A stretch of 42,618 bases of DNA from Zygnema cylindricum (taxonomy: Eukaryota > Streptophyta > Zygnematophyceae > Zygnematales > Zygnemataceae): assembly GCA_037447655.1 (NCBI GenBank), contig JBBHKE010001864.1, positions 1 through 42,618 on the forward strand. Direction: 5' to 3'. The notes under the pieces are model-generated. The model saw only the letters and a list, made by a program, of their open reading frames with translations, was not told the origin of the DNA and did no database searches. Position 1 is the stretch's first letter. Each line of letters opens with the position of its first letter. Made by a program: the position numbers and the translations under genes. Below, one piece after another: positions 1 through 10,256 of this stretch.

Positions 1-256
1 GTGGTTGTTTCATAAACACTGATTGCTCGTAAGTACAATTAAACAACAAATTTAAAAACAGGATTGGAAAAAACTCACGTTGAACTTTTTGTGGTACACA
101 CAATACTACATGTATCAACGTATTGCTTACTTAACCTTATACTTCAAACTTAAAGAGCGGATGTAATCTTGGCCTTAGCTTTTCAATAGCCTTAACCGAG
201 TCAAAGGAGAATAGTAGATGCAAGTGTCACTTCACTACTCCATCTGAACTACATTT
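1..256. other. Unassigned AT-rich sequence
   Basis: No convincing reading frame or structured element was found. This stretch leads directly into the segmental repeat at 257 and is not clearly shared with the sequence preceding that repeat's partner at 13215. Confidence 0.4.
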
Positions 257-755
257 GAAGGTGGGTAGAAATAATATCTCTCATAACTGGGTCGATGGAG
301 AGCTTTTATGAAAATTAAACAAGTTGTTTGGTAGAAACAATGTAAGAAAATGATAAGATTTAATGTGTGAACTGTTGTTTCATTTTTTGTGTTGTTTAAT
401 TTCACTTTTGTATCGTCTGTTCAGTTTTGGCTTGGGTTTTATTTTGTACTGTTACAGAATCAATTAGTGCAGTTCCGCACATGAATTTATTACACGCATC
501 TCCTGTGAAGTTGTATTTTGATTGACGCAAATTTTGTGAATGGAAATGTTACCTAGTAAAATGTAGCTTTGATTTGTAGAAAGCATTAAGTGGTGGTCAA
601 ATATTTCGCATTCTTTTGCAAGCCAAGAGTCAAAGCCGATCAATGATGGGTCCAAGTTTAAAACTGTTCAACGGACTGCCTGGCTTGTCCAGGGAGGGAT
701 TAAGTGGCTAGTCGATAATGGAGTTCTAAATCCTTTTTCCTTCGGAGAAAGACTT
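257..755 (+). repeat. Segmental repeat R1, copy a
   Basis: This ~0.5-kb block is repeated in direct orientation at 13215-13682. Both begin with gaaggtgggtagaaataat and end near a gagaaagac motif. Short indels separate them, for example extra bases around 286-300 and 455-475. One plus-strand frame is partly shared (WLVQGG and VDNGV are recognisable in both), but replacement changes are frequent and copy a lacks a good start. It may be the tail of an unrecognised gene or pseudogene; I do not assign a function. The partner copy is cut by the left LTR of the element starting at 13683. Confidence 0.75.
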
Positions 756-1545
756 TGGTAATACGTTATTTTTCGGACTGATAGTAATCATTGAGAAAAT
801 CAATCTAAAATAGAGCAATGACATTTGCACCTAAAATCCCTAAGCAACTATTAGTATTTTATAGTGGTAAAGAGTAGAAATCGCATTAGAGAGGAGAGAA
901 ATAGAAAGAGACTTTAAAATTAGGGTTGAGCCAAGACGCAAGAGACCAAGCTATATAATGAGGACTAAAAGTTGTTTCTAAGTAAAATTTGATCCTTAAA
1001 TGTGAGTGTTTTCTATGTGAATGTGTATTTTCCAATTGACATAATAACGGAATTTTATTAGAGTAGGAAAATCCTCTCACACCTTCTCTACAGTTTATTA
1101 GGTCCTATCGGTTGACTCGGTTCCCCTAATTAGTTCGTTCAAATGAACATGATAAAATCTTGCGGGTAATGTTGCACCCGCATAATAAAGTTCTATCAGT
1201 TGTGCGATCGTATTTTTGTTTCACGGTACACCGTCTATGGTTGTTAGCGTCAATGACACTTTATCCGAGGCCTTAAATTTATTCCACCATCCAAATTTAG
1301 TGTCAATGACACTTTTTATTTTATTGACTTTAACTCTTTCAATGTTTTACAACCAACCAGTTCATTCGACACTAAAGTAAAAAAAGATCACTAATACACA
1401 TCCGATGAATGCAAGTCTTAACGCTAAATGTAGATAAACTTTGTAGTGTCGTGAAGAACCAAACCCATGCTCAATGGACTTTAAGACTTCCTAACCAGTG
1501 TTTGATTTCGAAAATACGTTTGCCAATATGCCATTTCACTATTAC
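756..1545. other. Unassigned spacer
   Basis: AT-rich sequence with no coherent reading frame. Only short chance frames are present. I see nothing to annotate. Confidence 0.4.
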
Positions 1546-2429
1546 CCATAGCACTTTGCAGTCTATTTATGTCTTGTATATAGTGCACACTTTAAGTTTC
1601 ATACATAATCCCTTTGGTATTCCGTTCATGTATATCCATCATTAGAGAATTTTTTGTCTCTTTCACTTAGATAATTAGAACATCATTTGTTGCTTTCACC
1701 TCGATTCTTGTTAACATTTTTGATATCATGGGGTTGGGATTTTTTTTTCTAACCAATATTTTCTCCAACATGTTTCATAATCAAAATATAAAGCAAAATC
1801 TAATTCTAACAGGAAATAAAATATGGTTAAAATCTGTAATTGACATTCTTATTGGCGGTTGCCCAATAGAAACAGTAAACTCCCATGTTGTAAGACCTGT
1901 GAAACCATAACGAGACCACTCATAAAATTTAACCGACATTTAATGCATTGAAGCTAAATCTAAATTACACACAGGTGAAGAAGTGATAGAGAGAAAGAGG
2001 AAGGAATATAATGGATGCCTTTAAATTGAAAAAAGAGAAAAGGGAGTCTACATAAAAAGAAATCAGTAAAGAATCTGTTGAAGGTTTCTTACATGTTGTT
2101 AAAGGTTTTTAACATGTTTTCTTCCCTTAAAAAATTCCTTAGCTACAACTCTATCGCACCACAGTGGTTCGAAAGATGCCAAGAGTCCAAATCTACTCCA
2201 CTAGGAAGTATGATCATGTTTTTTCTCAGTGTAGGTGTTTAACTTCTAATCCGTGTGTTTTCTATTGCATGTGGAAAAAATGCATCTTTGAACATAATTC
2301 ATAATAAGGTTTTAAAATTCATAACTAATGCAAACATAAGAGTTAAAAAAGTTTCATTGTTAGTGTGGATAATGTTGAAACGTAAAAATGTGCAATTATA
2401 AAGTATAAACAGTCATGTTATGTGATGAC

Positions 2430-2740
2430 AAAATGATTGCCCAAAATAAAATATTCCTTTTGTATTTGTGCTTATGGCTTTGACAAGTGTGTTTTCGTCA
2501 TGCTCCATATTACAACTGATGGATTAGGTTGACGTACGTAAAATGTAAACATCAGGATGTAGGGTGCACCCACAACAAAATAGGTAATACCAGCCACGAT
2601 AACCTGGATGGTGGTGCAGTGGTTAGCGCATTCACAGCTGTAGGGAAATGTCCCATGTTCAAATCCTGGTCGCCGCATCATTCAGCTCATCATTCCTTAT
2701 AATGGGATTGTCCACACTATCCCTCGATTCTAGGAATTTG
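2430..2740 (+). mobile_element. SINE-like insertion with tRNA-type promoter
   Basis: Copy a of repeat R2 has roughly 300 bp here that copy b (near 8575-8610) lacks, which gives an empty-site comparison. Inside it lies a tRNA-like segment with good A and B boxes, the hallmark of tRNA-derived SINEs. The ends are approximate, and I could not define a target-site duplication or an A/T tail with confidence. It is not a functional tRNA gene because the expected acceptor stem does not pair. Confidence 0.5.
2612..2665 (+). promoter_or_regulatory. RNA polymerase III internal promoter (A and B boxes)
   Basis: The A box is TGGTGCAGTGG at 2612-2622 and the B box is GTTCAAATC at 2657-2665. Both match the tRNA consensus, and the ~34-bp spacing is typical. 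The D-stem halves GTGC and GCGC can pair. This supports a tRNA-derived SINE head. Confidence 0.6.
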
Positions 2741-3408
2741 AACATTTTATTCCAATGTTATATTATTTTCATCTATGGACATTTTGCAGAAGTTCAAAAG
2801 AGAGACAACTTGTCGTTTTACGAACATTGATGGATCACGAATACAAAATAAAGACTAACACAGGACGCACTCAATTTGATGTAAGACATGCAGCACAAGC
2901 TAACTAAACGATATACTATAAATGTATAAAACAAATATAATTATGACTTAGGTTGACTTAACAAAATCAGCTGATGCTAGACGTAGCTGTCACTTCAATA
3001 CTATTTCTTGAATAACATTTTTGGAGATGACGAAAACAATGTTTCTCAATGCTAGAGTGTTTTAGTGAGAATTCAACAAGTTGCTTAGTAAACAATAAAT
3101 CGAAAGTTTCTAGGTGGTATTCTTGCCCCCAATAGAGCAAAACGTTATTGCATGACGATAATTTTTAATTTTGCAATGACATATCCTGGTTTGCATTAAG
3201 GCATAATTACTTCCAATAAATATGAACTTAGTAGAATGTTGAAAGACTTAGCCAGCAAATTACATAACAATCTAGCTTCTTTCCAATTTGAGGGGCGACC
3301 ATGTACTTGCTTCAGTTAAATTCAACGTCTCTATTGGTTATCTTTTGTTCCTAACCTCCGGAGAGAAACCTATATTTAATGTTTAATTGTTCGGTGTCAA
3401 CTTAAAAG

Positions 3409-3522
3409 GCAATAGATCGAAAAACAAAGTAAGTGGAAAGAAAAATGACAAGGGTAATGAGATCAAAGTAGATAAATAGGAAGAAGTTGTCAAAATTAGA
3501 AGAGAAGAGTGAGAAAGGGATG
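3409..3522 (-). pseudogene. Relic of a germin-like gene intron
   Basis: This stretch matches the intron of the minus-strand germin-like gene at about 10765-10880. Shared landmarks are gatcgaaaaacaaa, gagaaagggatgcctac and the intervening purine-rich sequence. The match includes the reverse complement of the 5' splice donor (GTAGGCATCCC on minus). The exon that should follow beyond 3522 is missing. It is best read as the remnant of a third, minus-oriented germin-like gene copy, or of a duplication that broke inside the intron. Confidence 0.6.
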
Positions 3523-4563
3523 CCTACTCTACATTAGTGAATAAGTGAACAAAGTGAACATTAGTAAGAGTCGACAGCTTTTGACCTCCATGGTACGACA
3601 TATGAGTCGAAATATATTGATATTAGCCGGTATAATTGCGGTTTTACTTTTTGCGATAGTTTTGGTTTTGTAAGCCAAGTTTAGAGACCGAGGGTAGTGT
3701 AGAAATTGATGATTATGGTCGAGGAGAGTTTATTCGAGGAAGGGTTTGTTAATAATAAGTGGTTTGTTAGAAGGGAAAAAAATTAGGGTTTTTTTGCGTG
3801 CCTGATTTTGAGATGATTGGCGGTGTTGAATTTTTTAACCTAATTAGGTTCTATGGCTTGTGACGTCACTCATGGGCCAATTATTGCGATGGAAAAGGAT
3901 CAATATTGACCTCCTGTTGTACAGTTTTCATGAACTTTTCGTAGTAATTTTTGAATTTTGATTGTTTCATTAGCTTTAGTAGTAATTTGGTAGTTTTATG
4001 CAATTCGTTTTGTTCAAATGGATACCACGATATTGTTTCATGGGAAGAAATGACATTTTTTTATTTAGAGACAAAACAGTAGGGTTTTGCGACATTTGTA
4101 GTTTGACATTACAACTGTAATTAGTATATGTTTCTTGAATTATGGTCCTCAAAGGAGAGCTTTGTATTTTGATTTGTATATCATAGTTATACATTGGTTG
4201 CCTGTTGTTTTTGGGACGTTGTGTCGAATTTAGAAATAAAATACTGATTGGTTTGAAATGATAATGACATGTAATTATGATTCTATTTCACAAGCAATTC
4301 GTAATATTGCTTTTAGGGCCAATCAATAATACGTATGCATTAATATATTATATCAATATATGTATGCCATTACTGGTGATACTGCCCAGTAATCACCATT
4401 TTTGGGCAGAGAGTAATTTTGGTTACATAATTGTTCAAATGTATGTGTGGATGTTGTGATTCCTATGGATGTAAGTTTAATTTCCTATTGTTGTCATTTC
4501 GACTTTGCTGCTCTGGTATTTGTGAGTGTTGTTTTTGCCTTTTATGTGCCAATTTGCATCATG
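3523..4563. other. Unassigned spacer
   Basis: Only short chance frames are present. No domain, RNA gene or clear repeat was recognised. Confidence 0.4.
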
Positions 4564-4753
4564 ACTACACCGCTCAAAGTTATTAGTATTCGGTCGCGAC
4601 TTTTTTTGGCCAAAAATCACAAATTAGAGTTAACAACACTATTTAAGGTGGACTGCAATCTGCCACGTCGCCTTGCACTAAATTAGTATTATTAATTATA
4701 ATTTCCCATTAACACTATAAATTTTTACCGCTGATAACGATGAGCGGTGTAGT
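4564..4753. mobile_element. Small MITE-like inverted-repeat element (190 bp)
   Basis: The left end ACTACACCGCTCAAAGTTAT and the reverse complement of the right end, which begins ACTACACCGCTCATCGTTAT, give terminal inverted repeats of about 24 bp with few mismatches. The interior is AT-rich and non-coding. The flanks do not give a clear target-site duplication, so I do not assign a superfamily, although the ACTACACCGC start recalls CACTA-type ends. Confidence 0.6.
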
Positions 4754-5566
4754 TTTCAACATTTTTTGGTCTATCAAAGACATATTTGTGATCAACCGTT
4801 GGATTTGTTTTATGAGTCCAATGATTCAAAGGAAAAATACTTACCTTTCAATTGTGACGTCACCATCAAAAACAGGAAGCATTTGAACATTTAGCACCAA
4901 TAGAGACGGGGGCTGTACTACAGCGGATTCTGTAATTGACTATGAAAATCTTGGCATGTTACAAAAAGTAGAATCAGGGAATAAATCATCACTTGTCGAC
5001 AAAAACTATCAATGGTCAATCAGACCTGGTTTCGAGGGGAAATATATCCATAGTTGTGAGGTATTTTGTCTTGAAGTTGAGGGAGGGCTGCCAAGGTCCT
5101 CTAACTTTAAGGAATCATCCATGGGAATCACAAAACACGTTGTCGAAATACGAGTCTTGAGGCCTTGAAGATACTTAAAACATATGGTAGGAAGTTGTCA
5201 GCCGGATCTTCCTGCGAGTAGTCCTGCTCCTTGAAGGTTGCTGCATCTCGAGCTGCCACATTATATGCAACAATGTGTGAGGAAAGATGCGAGGGAAGAT
5301 GCGATCTTGTAAAGTCTATTGGGACTACGACACCCAATTTTATTTCCGTTGTATGCGAAAACACAAAATACGCGTGATCGTCGTGAATAACCCTAATTGA
5401 GAAAGTGGTTGGAGTGTTTATATGACCTTACGCCTTTGATTGTGTACCATGCTTCTTCCAACAATTATTGCATCCATAAACATGTCATACGTCATAGTTC
5501 GTTCCCAACTATGCGAGCAATAGAGAAAATTGACGCCATGCTCATCTATAGGTATACTACAAACTA
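4754..5566. other. Unassigned spacer
   Basis: Frames of 70-80 codons occur on both strands (for example 4956-5168 plus and 5128-5364 minus), but they have no recognisable domain, good start or partner exons. I regard them as chance frames or unrecognised relics. Confidence 0.35.
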
Positions 5567-5975
5567 GTGTTGTGTATCGAAGGTCCCTTGCGGATATTCC
5601 ATATGTACCTAATTTTGGGTACCCGATAATCAATGTATCGCTTCAATATATCGAGGAGCTTAATATCGCGATATTTATGCGATATATATCGGGCGATATT
5701 ACAATATATTTCAATCGCGATGTATCGAAGTGACGCTAGGTTAAAAAAAAATCAAAGCGCCCCCTCCCCCTAGCTGGTCGGTGGTGGTGGTGAGGGAGGT
5801 GACGAAGGTTTTTGTACGATTTGCGTCTGGATGCATGCGGACACCATTTTCTACCAAATATATTGCAATATAATATGTTGGTCCCGGTGCGATAAATCGA
5901 GGCCTGTGACCGATCGATAATCGATATATCGAATATCGGATTTATCGCGATATGATTCTACCCGATACACAACAT
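5567..5975. mobile_element. MITE with TGTTGTGTATCG terminal inverted repeats
   Basis: The left end TGTTGTGTATCG (5568-5579) is the exact reverse complement of CGATACACAACA at the right end (5963-5974). TA lies outside each end (5565-5566 and 5976-5977), which fits a TA target-site duplication as in Tc1/mariner-type MITEs. The subterminal sequence is packed with TATCG/CGATA words that can fold back, and the centre (5758-5810) is GC-rich. It has no coding capacity. Confidence 0.7.
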
Positions 5976-5977
5976 TA

Positions 5978-7365
5978 CGACAAACACGTCAAGACTTGAC
6001 TAAAAATGAAGGGGTGCATCAAGCGGAGGCATAAGAAAATTACAGAAAAAAGTTGTCAAAAAGACAAGCAAAGTGTGGCCTAAATTGGTGTAGCAAGAAG
6101 CAAAGCTCCAACCATTGGTTCCAAACAAGAGCAAAGTTGACGAAGCGCTTTAGTGGAAGGGAGGATCTAAAGAAAGCTAAAATTGGTGGCGGCTACATTA
6201 TAGGGGACATGTGGTTACACCCGCAAGTGACTTCCGGTGATCAGAGAAGAAATCTCGAGAACTGCGTCTTCAACTAAAAGCGAACTAGCAAACAAAAACT
6301 ATTGTTCGAATAATAACAACCCCCATGGCTTTTGAGATCGTTGAGCTAAAATTGGAGCATTGTCCACCAAAATATGTGAATTGATCAAGATGGCACCAGA
6401 GCGAACTCTCTAAGTATGTTGTTGCTGTTATGGTGACCATATGAGTCAAATTGAGACCCCCAAGAGACTATTAAAGCAACTTGCATAAGAGCAAGTAAAG
6501 TTTCCGGGCTATTAAAAGCACCGTTGAATTTGGAGGTGGGAGGTAATCGGCTTGCCGAGTACAGTTTACGTTGTGCGAAACAACGAATTAAGATAGCGAA
6601 CCCACTTGTGAATCATGAAGTTTTTGAAAGTCCTTACATTGGTTTCTTAGGGTCTTTTAGGGTTATTATTCAAGAAAGCATCCTTTACAAAATGGTTCAC
6701 AAAATGAGGGGCTTTGTTATGGGAGCCTAAAGACCTAGTGTCCTCTTGAGGAGTACAAATAAGAATTTTTGAAGGTAGAGGGACATCTGATGGAAGGTCT
6801 GTAGGGCACCGTGTCACAAATTTAGTAAATTTGACGAAAAGACGTCATGGAAAGGTGTTCGGAAAAATGATGGTTCGAGTGGGCTAGTGATGTGTGTGTC
6901 ATTAGCAATAGGAGGGAACAAACAACGTGGAAAAGCGGTAGCGGTAATTGATCCTCTTAAAGCCTGAAGGTGAGGCTAAAGCCAATAAAGGAGCTCTTAG
7001 AGGATTACCTTGGGGAGTACTAGTTGACAATTCCAAAGTGGCAAAGTCACCAAATGGTCCACTCATCGGATAAAAAAAGAGACCTGATTTGGAATAAAAA
7101 AGCACTAACAAAAGGAAAAATGTGGTTAATTAGAGACGGGGAAACTTGGAGCTTCCAAGTTAAAGTAAGGCTAAATTGTATGTGACTACAGTAACGTAGC
7201 TGCCAAAATTTTCTCCTGCAGCGTCTCGGGAAATACAGTTTTATAAACACTACAATATGCACAATCGAACGGTCGCGATTGCATCCGCAAAATATGGAGG
7301 TAAACATTATAAAGGTTAACCGAACTCAACCGAACCTGAACCGAACCTGGATGACTACATTGAGC
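5978..7365. other. Unassigned spacer, possibly decayed coding relic
   Basis: The base composition is more mixed than in the surrounding spacer. Frames of 60-90 codons appear (for example 6053-6277 and 6524-6730 plus), but none carries a domain I recognise. It may be an old retroelement or gene relic; I cannot support a specific call. Confidence 0.3.
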
Positions 7366-7380
7366 AATAGCACTTTTGCA

Positions 7381-7490
7381 CTCCATATGTGTCTTGTACA
7401 TAGTGCGCACTTTAAGGTTCATACATAATTCTCTCCATATGTGTCTTATATATAGTGCGCACTTTAAGGTTCATACATAATTATCTTAGT
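7381..7490 (+). repeat. Tandem duplication of a dispersed ~55-bp motif
   Basis: The motif ccatatgtgtcttgtacata followed by gtgcgcactttaaggttcat occurs twice in tandem. A single related copy lies at 1549-1612, and another lies inside the intron of the minus-strand germin-like gene near 10658-10710. Confidence 0.75.
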
Positions 7491-7530
7491 ATTCCGTTCA
7501 TGTAAATCCAACATTGAGAATTCTTTCTCT

Positions 7531-7629
7531 TTCACTTGGATAATTAGATCACTATTTGTCTTTTTCACTTGGATAATTAGAACGTTATTTGTCTTTTTCA
7601 CTTGGATAATTAGAACATTATTTGTTGCT
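7531..7629 (+). repeat. 33-bp minisatellite, three units
   Basis: Three units of ttcacttggataattaga followed by a variable tail start near 7531, 7564 and 7597. Copy a of the same segment (near 1660) has a single unit, so this is a local expansion in copy b. Confidence 0.8.
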
Positions 7630-7655
7630 GTCACTTGGATTCTTGTTAGCATTTT

Positions 7656-7838
7656 TCTCGTTTAGTGAAGTGAACACCCTTCATAAGATTCCATGTCCAC
7701 CGAAATTGACGTCCTCCCAAATGTATACATTTGGACTATAGTCTGATTTGTTAAAATAATATTCGGTTATATGTGAATCGCGACGAGAATATTCGGAAAA
7801 ATAATTTCCCATTCGTTTTCCCATATTCGCTATAGTGT
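7656..7838. mobile_element. Copy-specific insertion with perfect palindrome
   Basis: About 180 bp is present in R2 copy b and absent from copy a, where the flanking sequence runs straight on near 1720. It contains the 18-bp perfect palindrome CCAAATGTATACATTTGG at 7717-7734. The ends are approximate and no clear terminal inverted repeat was found, so an insertion is inferred but its class is unknown. Confidence 0.4.
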
Positions 7839-9270
7839 TATCGGGTTAGGATTTTCTTTCTAACCAATATTTTCTCCAGGCATATTTCATAAGGGTTTAA
7901 ATGTAAAACAAAATCTAATTCTAACTGGAAATAAAATTTGTTTATAATCTGTAGTTGACATTCTTATTGGCGATCTTATCGCCCAATAGGATTAGTAAAC
8001 TCTTAAATGTTGTAAGGTCTGTCAAACCATAGCGGGACCACTCGTAAAATTTAACCGACATATAATGCATTGAAGCTAAATCTAAAATAAAGGCAAGTGA
8101 AGAAAGTGATAGAGAGAAAGGGGTTTAAACATAATGGTTGCCTTTAAATTGAAGAAGAGAGCAAAAGGCGTCTCCATAAAAAGAAATTAGGAAAGAATCG
8201 CTAGAAACAACTTGTATTTCTTACCTGTATTTTAGCTGCCATTCTGTCAAAAAATGTTTTCCTTCACTGCAACTCTATCGCACTGCAGTGATTTGAAAGA
8301 TGTCCAGAGTCCAATCAAACGATGGATCTTCTCCTTTAAGAAGTATGATCACGTTTTTTCTCAGAGTAGGTGTTGATTTCTAATCTGTGCGTAGAAAATT
8401 ATGTTGGGTTCTATTGTACGTGGAAAAACTGCATCATCGAATGTAATTCGAAATAAGGTTTTAAAATTTCAAAGGTAATGCAAACATAAAAGTTTTAAGA
8501 AAGTTTAATTGTTAGTGTGGATAATGCTGAAACGTAAAAATGTGTGATTATGAACTATAAACAGTCATGGTATCTGTCAAATTTGGATATTGCTTGTGAT
8601 GGATTACTTCAATGGTATATTGCTTTCGTCTATGGATATTTTCCAGGAGTTTAAAAAAGAGGCAACTTCTCGTTTTACAAACACTGATTGATCACGAATA
8701 CAAAATGGAGTCTAACATAGAACGCATGCAATGTGATGTAGTACATGCAATACGAGGTAACTTAATGATATACACTAAATGTACAAAACATAAGTGATCC
8801 TGACTTAGGTTGGGGTTAACACAATCAGCTGATGCTAGACGTAACTGTCACTTCAATACTCCCTCTGAAACATTTACTTGGAGATAAAACGGAAACAATG
8901 TTTCTGAATGCTAGGTCGATAGAGCGTTTTCACGAGAATTCAACAAGTTTCATAGTAAAAGATTAATGGAGAGCTTGTAGGTGGTATTCTTGCCTCCAGA
9001 AGAGCAAAACAGATTCGTATGTCGATACATTTCAAATTTGCAATGATGTATCTAGGTTTTAATCAAGGCAGAATAACCTTAAATTAATAAGAATTTAGTA
9101 GAACGTTAAAAGACTTAGCCAGCAAATTACATAACCAACTAGCTTCTTTTCAATTTGAGTGGCGGCCATGTCGTGAGCTTCAGTTCAATTCAAAAGTCAC
9201 TATTGGTTGTCTTTCAAACCTACACCTCCGAAGAAAAACCTGTAATTAATGGTTGATTTTCCGGTGTCAA

Positions 9271-9837
9271 CCATGATGTCATGACCACCGTATTCTATTA
9301 ACAACAACCAACTAAATTAATGTAGGAGCTTTGGAGAAGGATGCCATGACATGACAAAAGAAAAGAAGATACACGAAGAATAGACTGGACGAAAGGAGAG
9401 ACTGTCTCACTTTCTTCAGTGCTATGTTTCATTGAGAAACTTCTGAATCATAGTCGTCCAAATTGGGGGGGTCTTGGAACCTATTTTTTAAAGGCATCAA
9501 ATTCTTCCCCCCTCAAAACCTTCCTTGTTCTTTTGCAAGGGCAGTCAGTTGAATTCTCATTAAAATCTTCTATTAACCCACTGATGTTGTCGTTAGAGGT
9601 AAAAGTGAAGTGACCATCATATCTAATGTGCTCTTATTGTGTTGAGTTTATTGAGTCTAGCACAAGTCAGGATGAAACGTGTTCTTTACATTTACAGCAT
9701 ACCATTATACTAGCTCGTATTGCATATACTAAAAGAGATTCACTCCGTTCTGAGTTGCATTAAGTTCTTAAACTAGTCTCTACTTTGAAACTTCTTTAGA
9801 CTGTATAAATTGTCCAATTTCGGAAAAGAACATGACA
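9271..9837. other. Unassigned spacer
   Basis: No reading frame or repeat of note. It separates repeat R2 copy b from the germin-like inverted duplication. Confidence 0.4.
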
Positions 9838-10256
9838 TTTGTGTAATCAATTACAAATCAAATGCAAATTTCACAAAAGCATACATCATCAATCCACTAA
9901 CACAATTGGTTTTTCTTACAAACGTAAAATCATACTTCACAACATTATCGATATTATATACTTTTCACACATTCCTACATTGCTACGTTTTCCAGACTAC
10001 ATTCAACCATTCATAAGTCACTTATGTTTTTCTACCTACAAAACCCAAAATCTTTTACAAATTTATATACTCACACCGACACACACTGGAACCCAACAGG
10101 ATTTTCTACCCATAGATGATAAACCGAAAACCTAGACCAAGGCAAACCAGATCAAAACCGGCAACATGTTGACTAACTCGAGCTTGTGGACCCATGGATT
10201 CATTCGAAAACCTGTCCCATTTTTCTTTGAAATTAAGGGAGAGGAACGCGTCCTCC

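Larger units (their letters stand above)
1546..3403 (+). repeat. Segmental repeat R2, copy a
   Basis: A ~1.9-kb block repeated directly at 7366-9270. Shared landmarks in the same order include catagcactttgca at the left, ctaaccaatattttctcc near 1752 and 7861, gatgctagacgta near 2972 and 8833, and cggtgtcaac near the right end. Copy a carries an extra ~0.3 kb (2430-2740) absent from copy b. Copy b carries an extra ~0.18 kb (7656-7838) absent from copy a. No protein-coding frame is preserved in both copies, so this looks like non-coding duplicated DNA. Confidence 0.8.
7366..9270 (+). repeat. Segmental repeat R2, copy b
   Basis: Direct partner of 1546-3403. Compared with copy a it has a duplicated ~55-bp motif near its left end (7381-7490), a three-unit 33-bp minisatellite (7531-7629) and a ~180-bp insertion (7656-7838). 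It lacks the SINE-like insertion of copy a. Homology ends near 9270, so the germin-intron relic that borders copy a is not present here. Confidence 0.8.

Noticed and set aside
2605-2680. Functional tRNA gene
   Set aside because: A and B boxes and D-stem fit, but acceptor halves do not pair and the anticodon arm is poor. It is better read as a SINE head.
2472-2681. 69-codon minus frame
   Set aside because: It runs antisense through the SINE-like insertion and has no domain.
7531-7629. CRISPR-like direct repeats
   Set aside because: The units are contiguous without unique spacers, and the DNA is a plant genome; it is a minisatellite.
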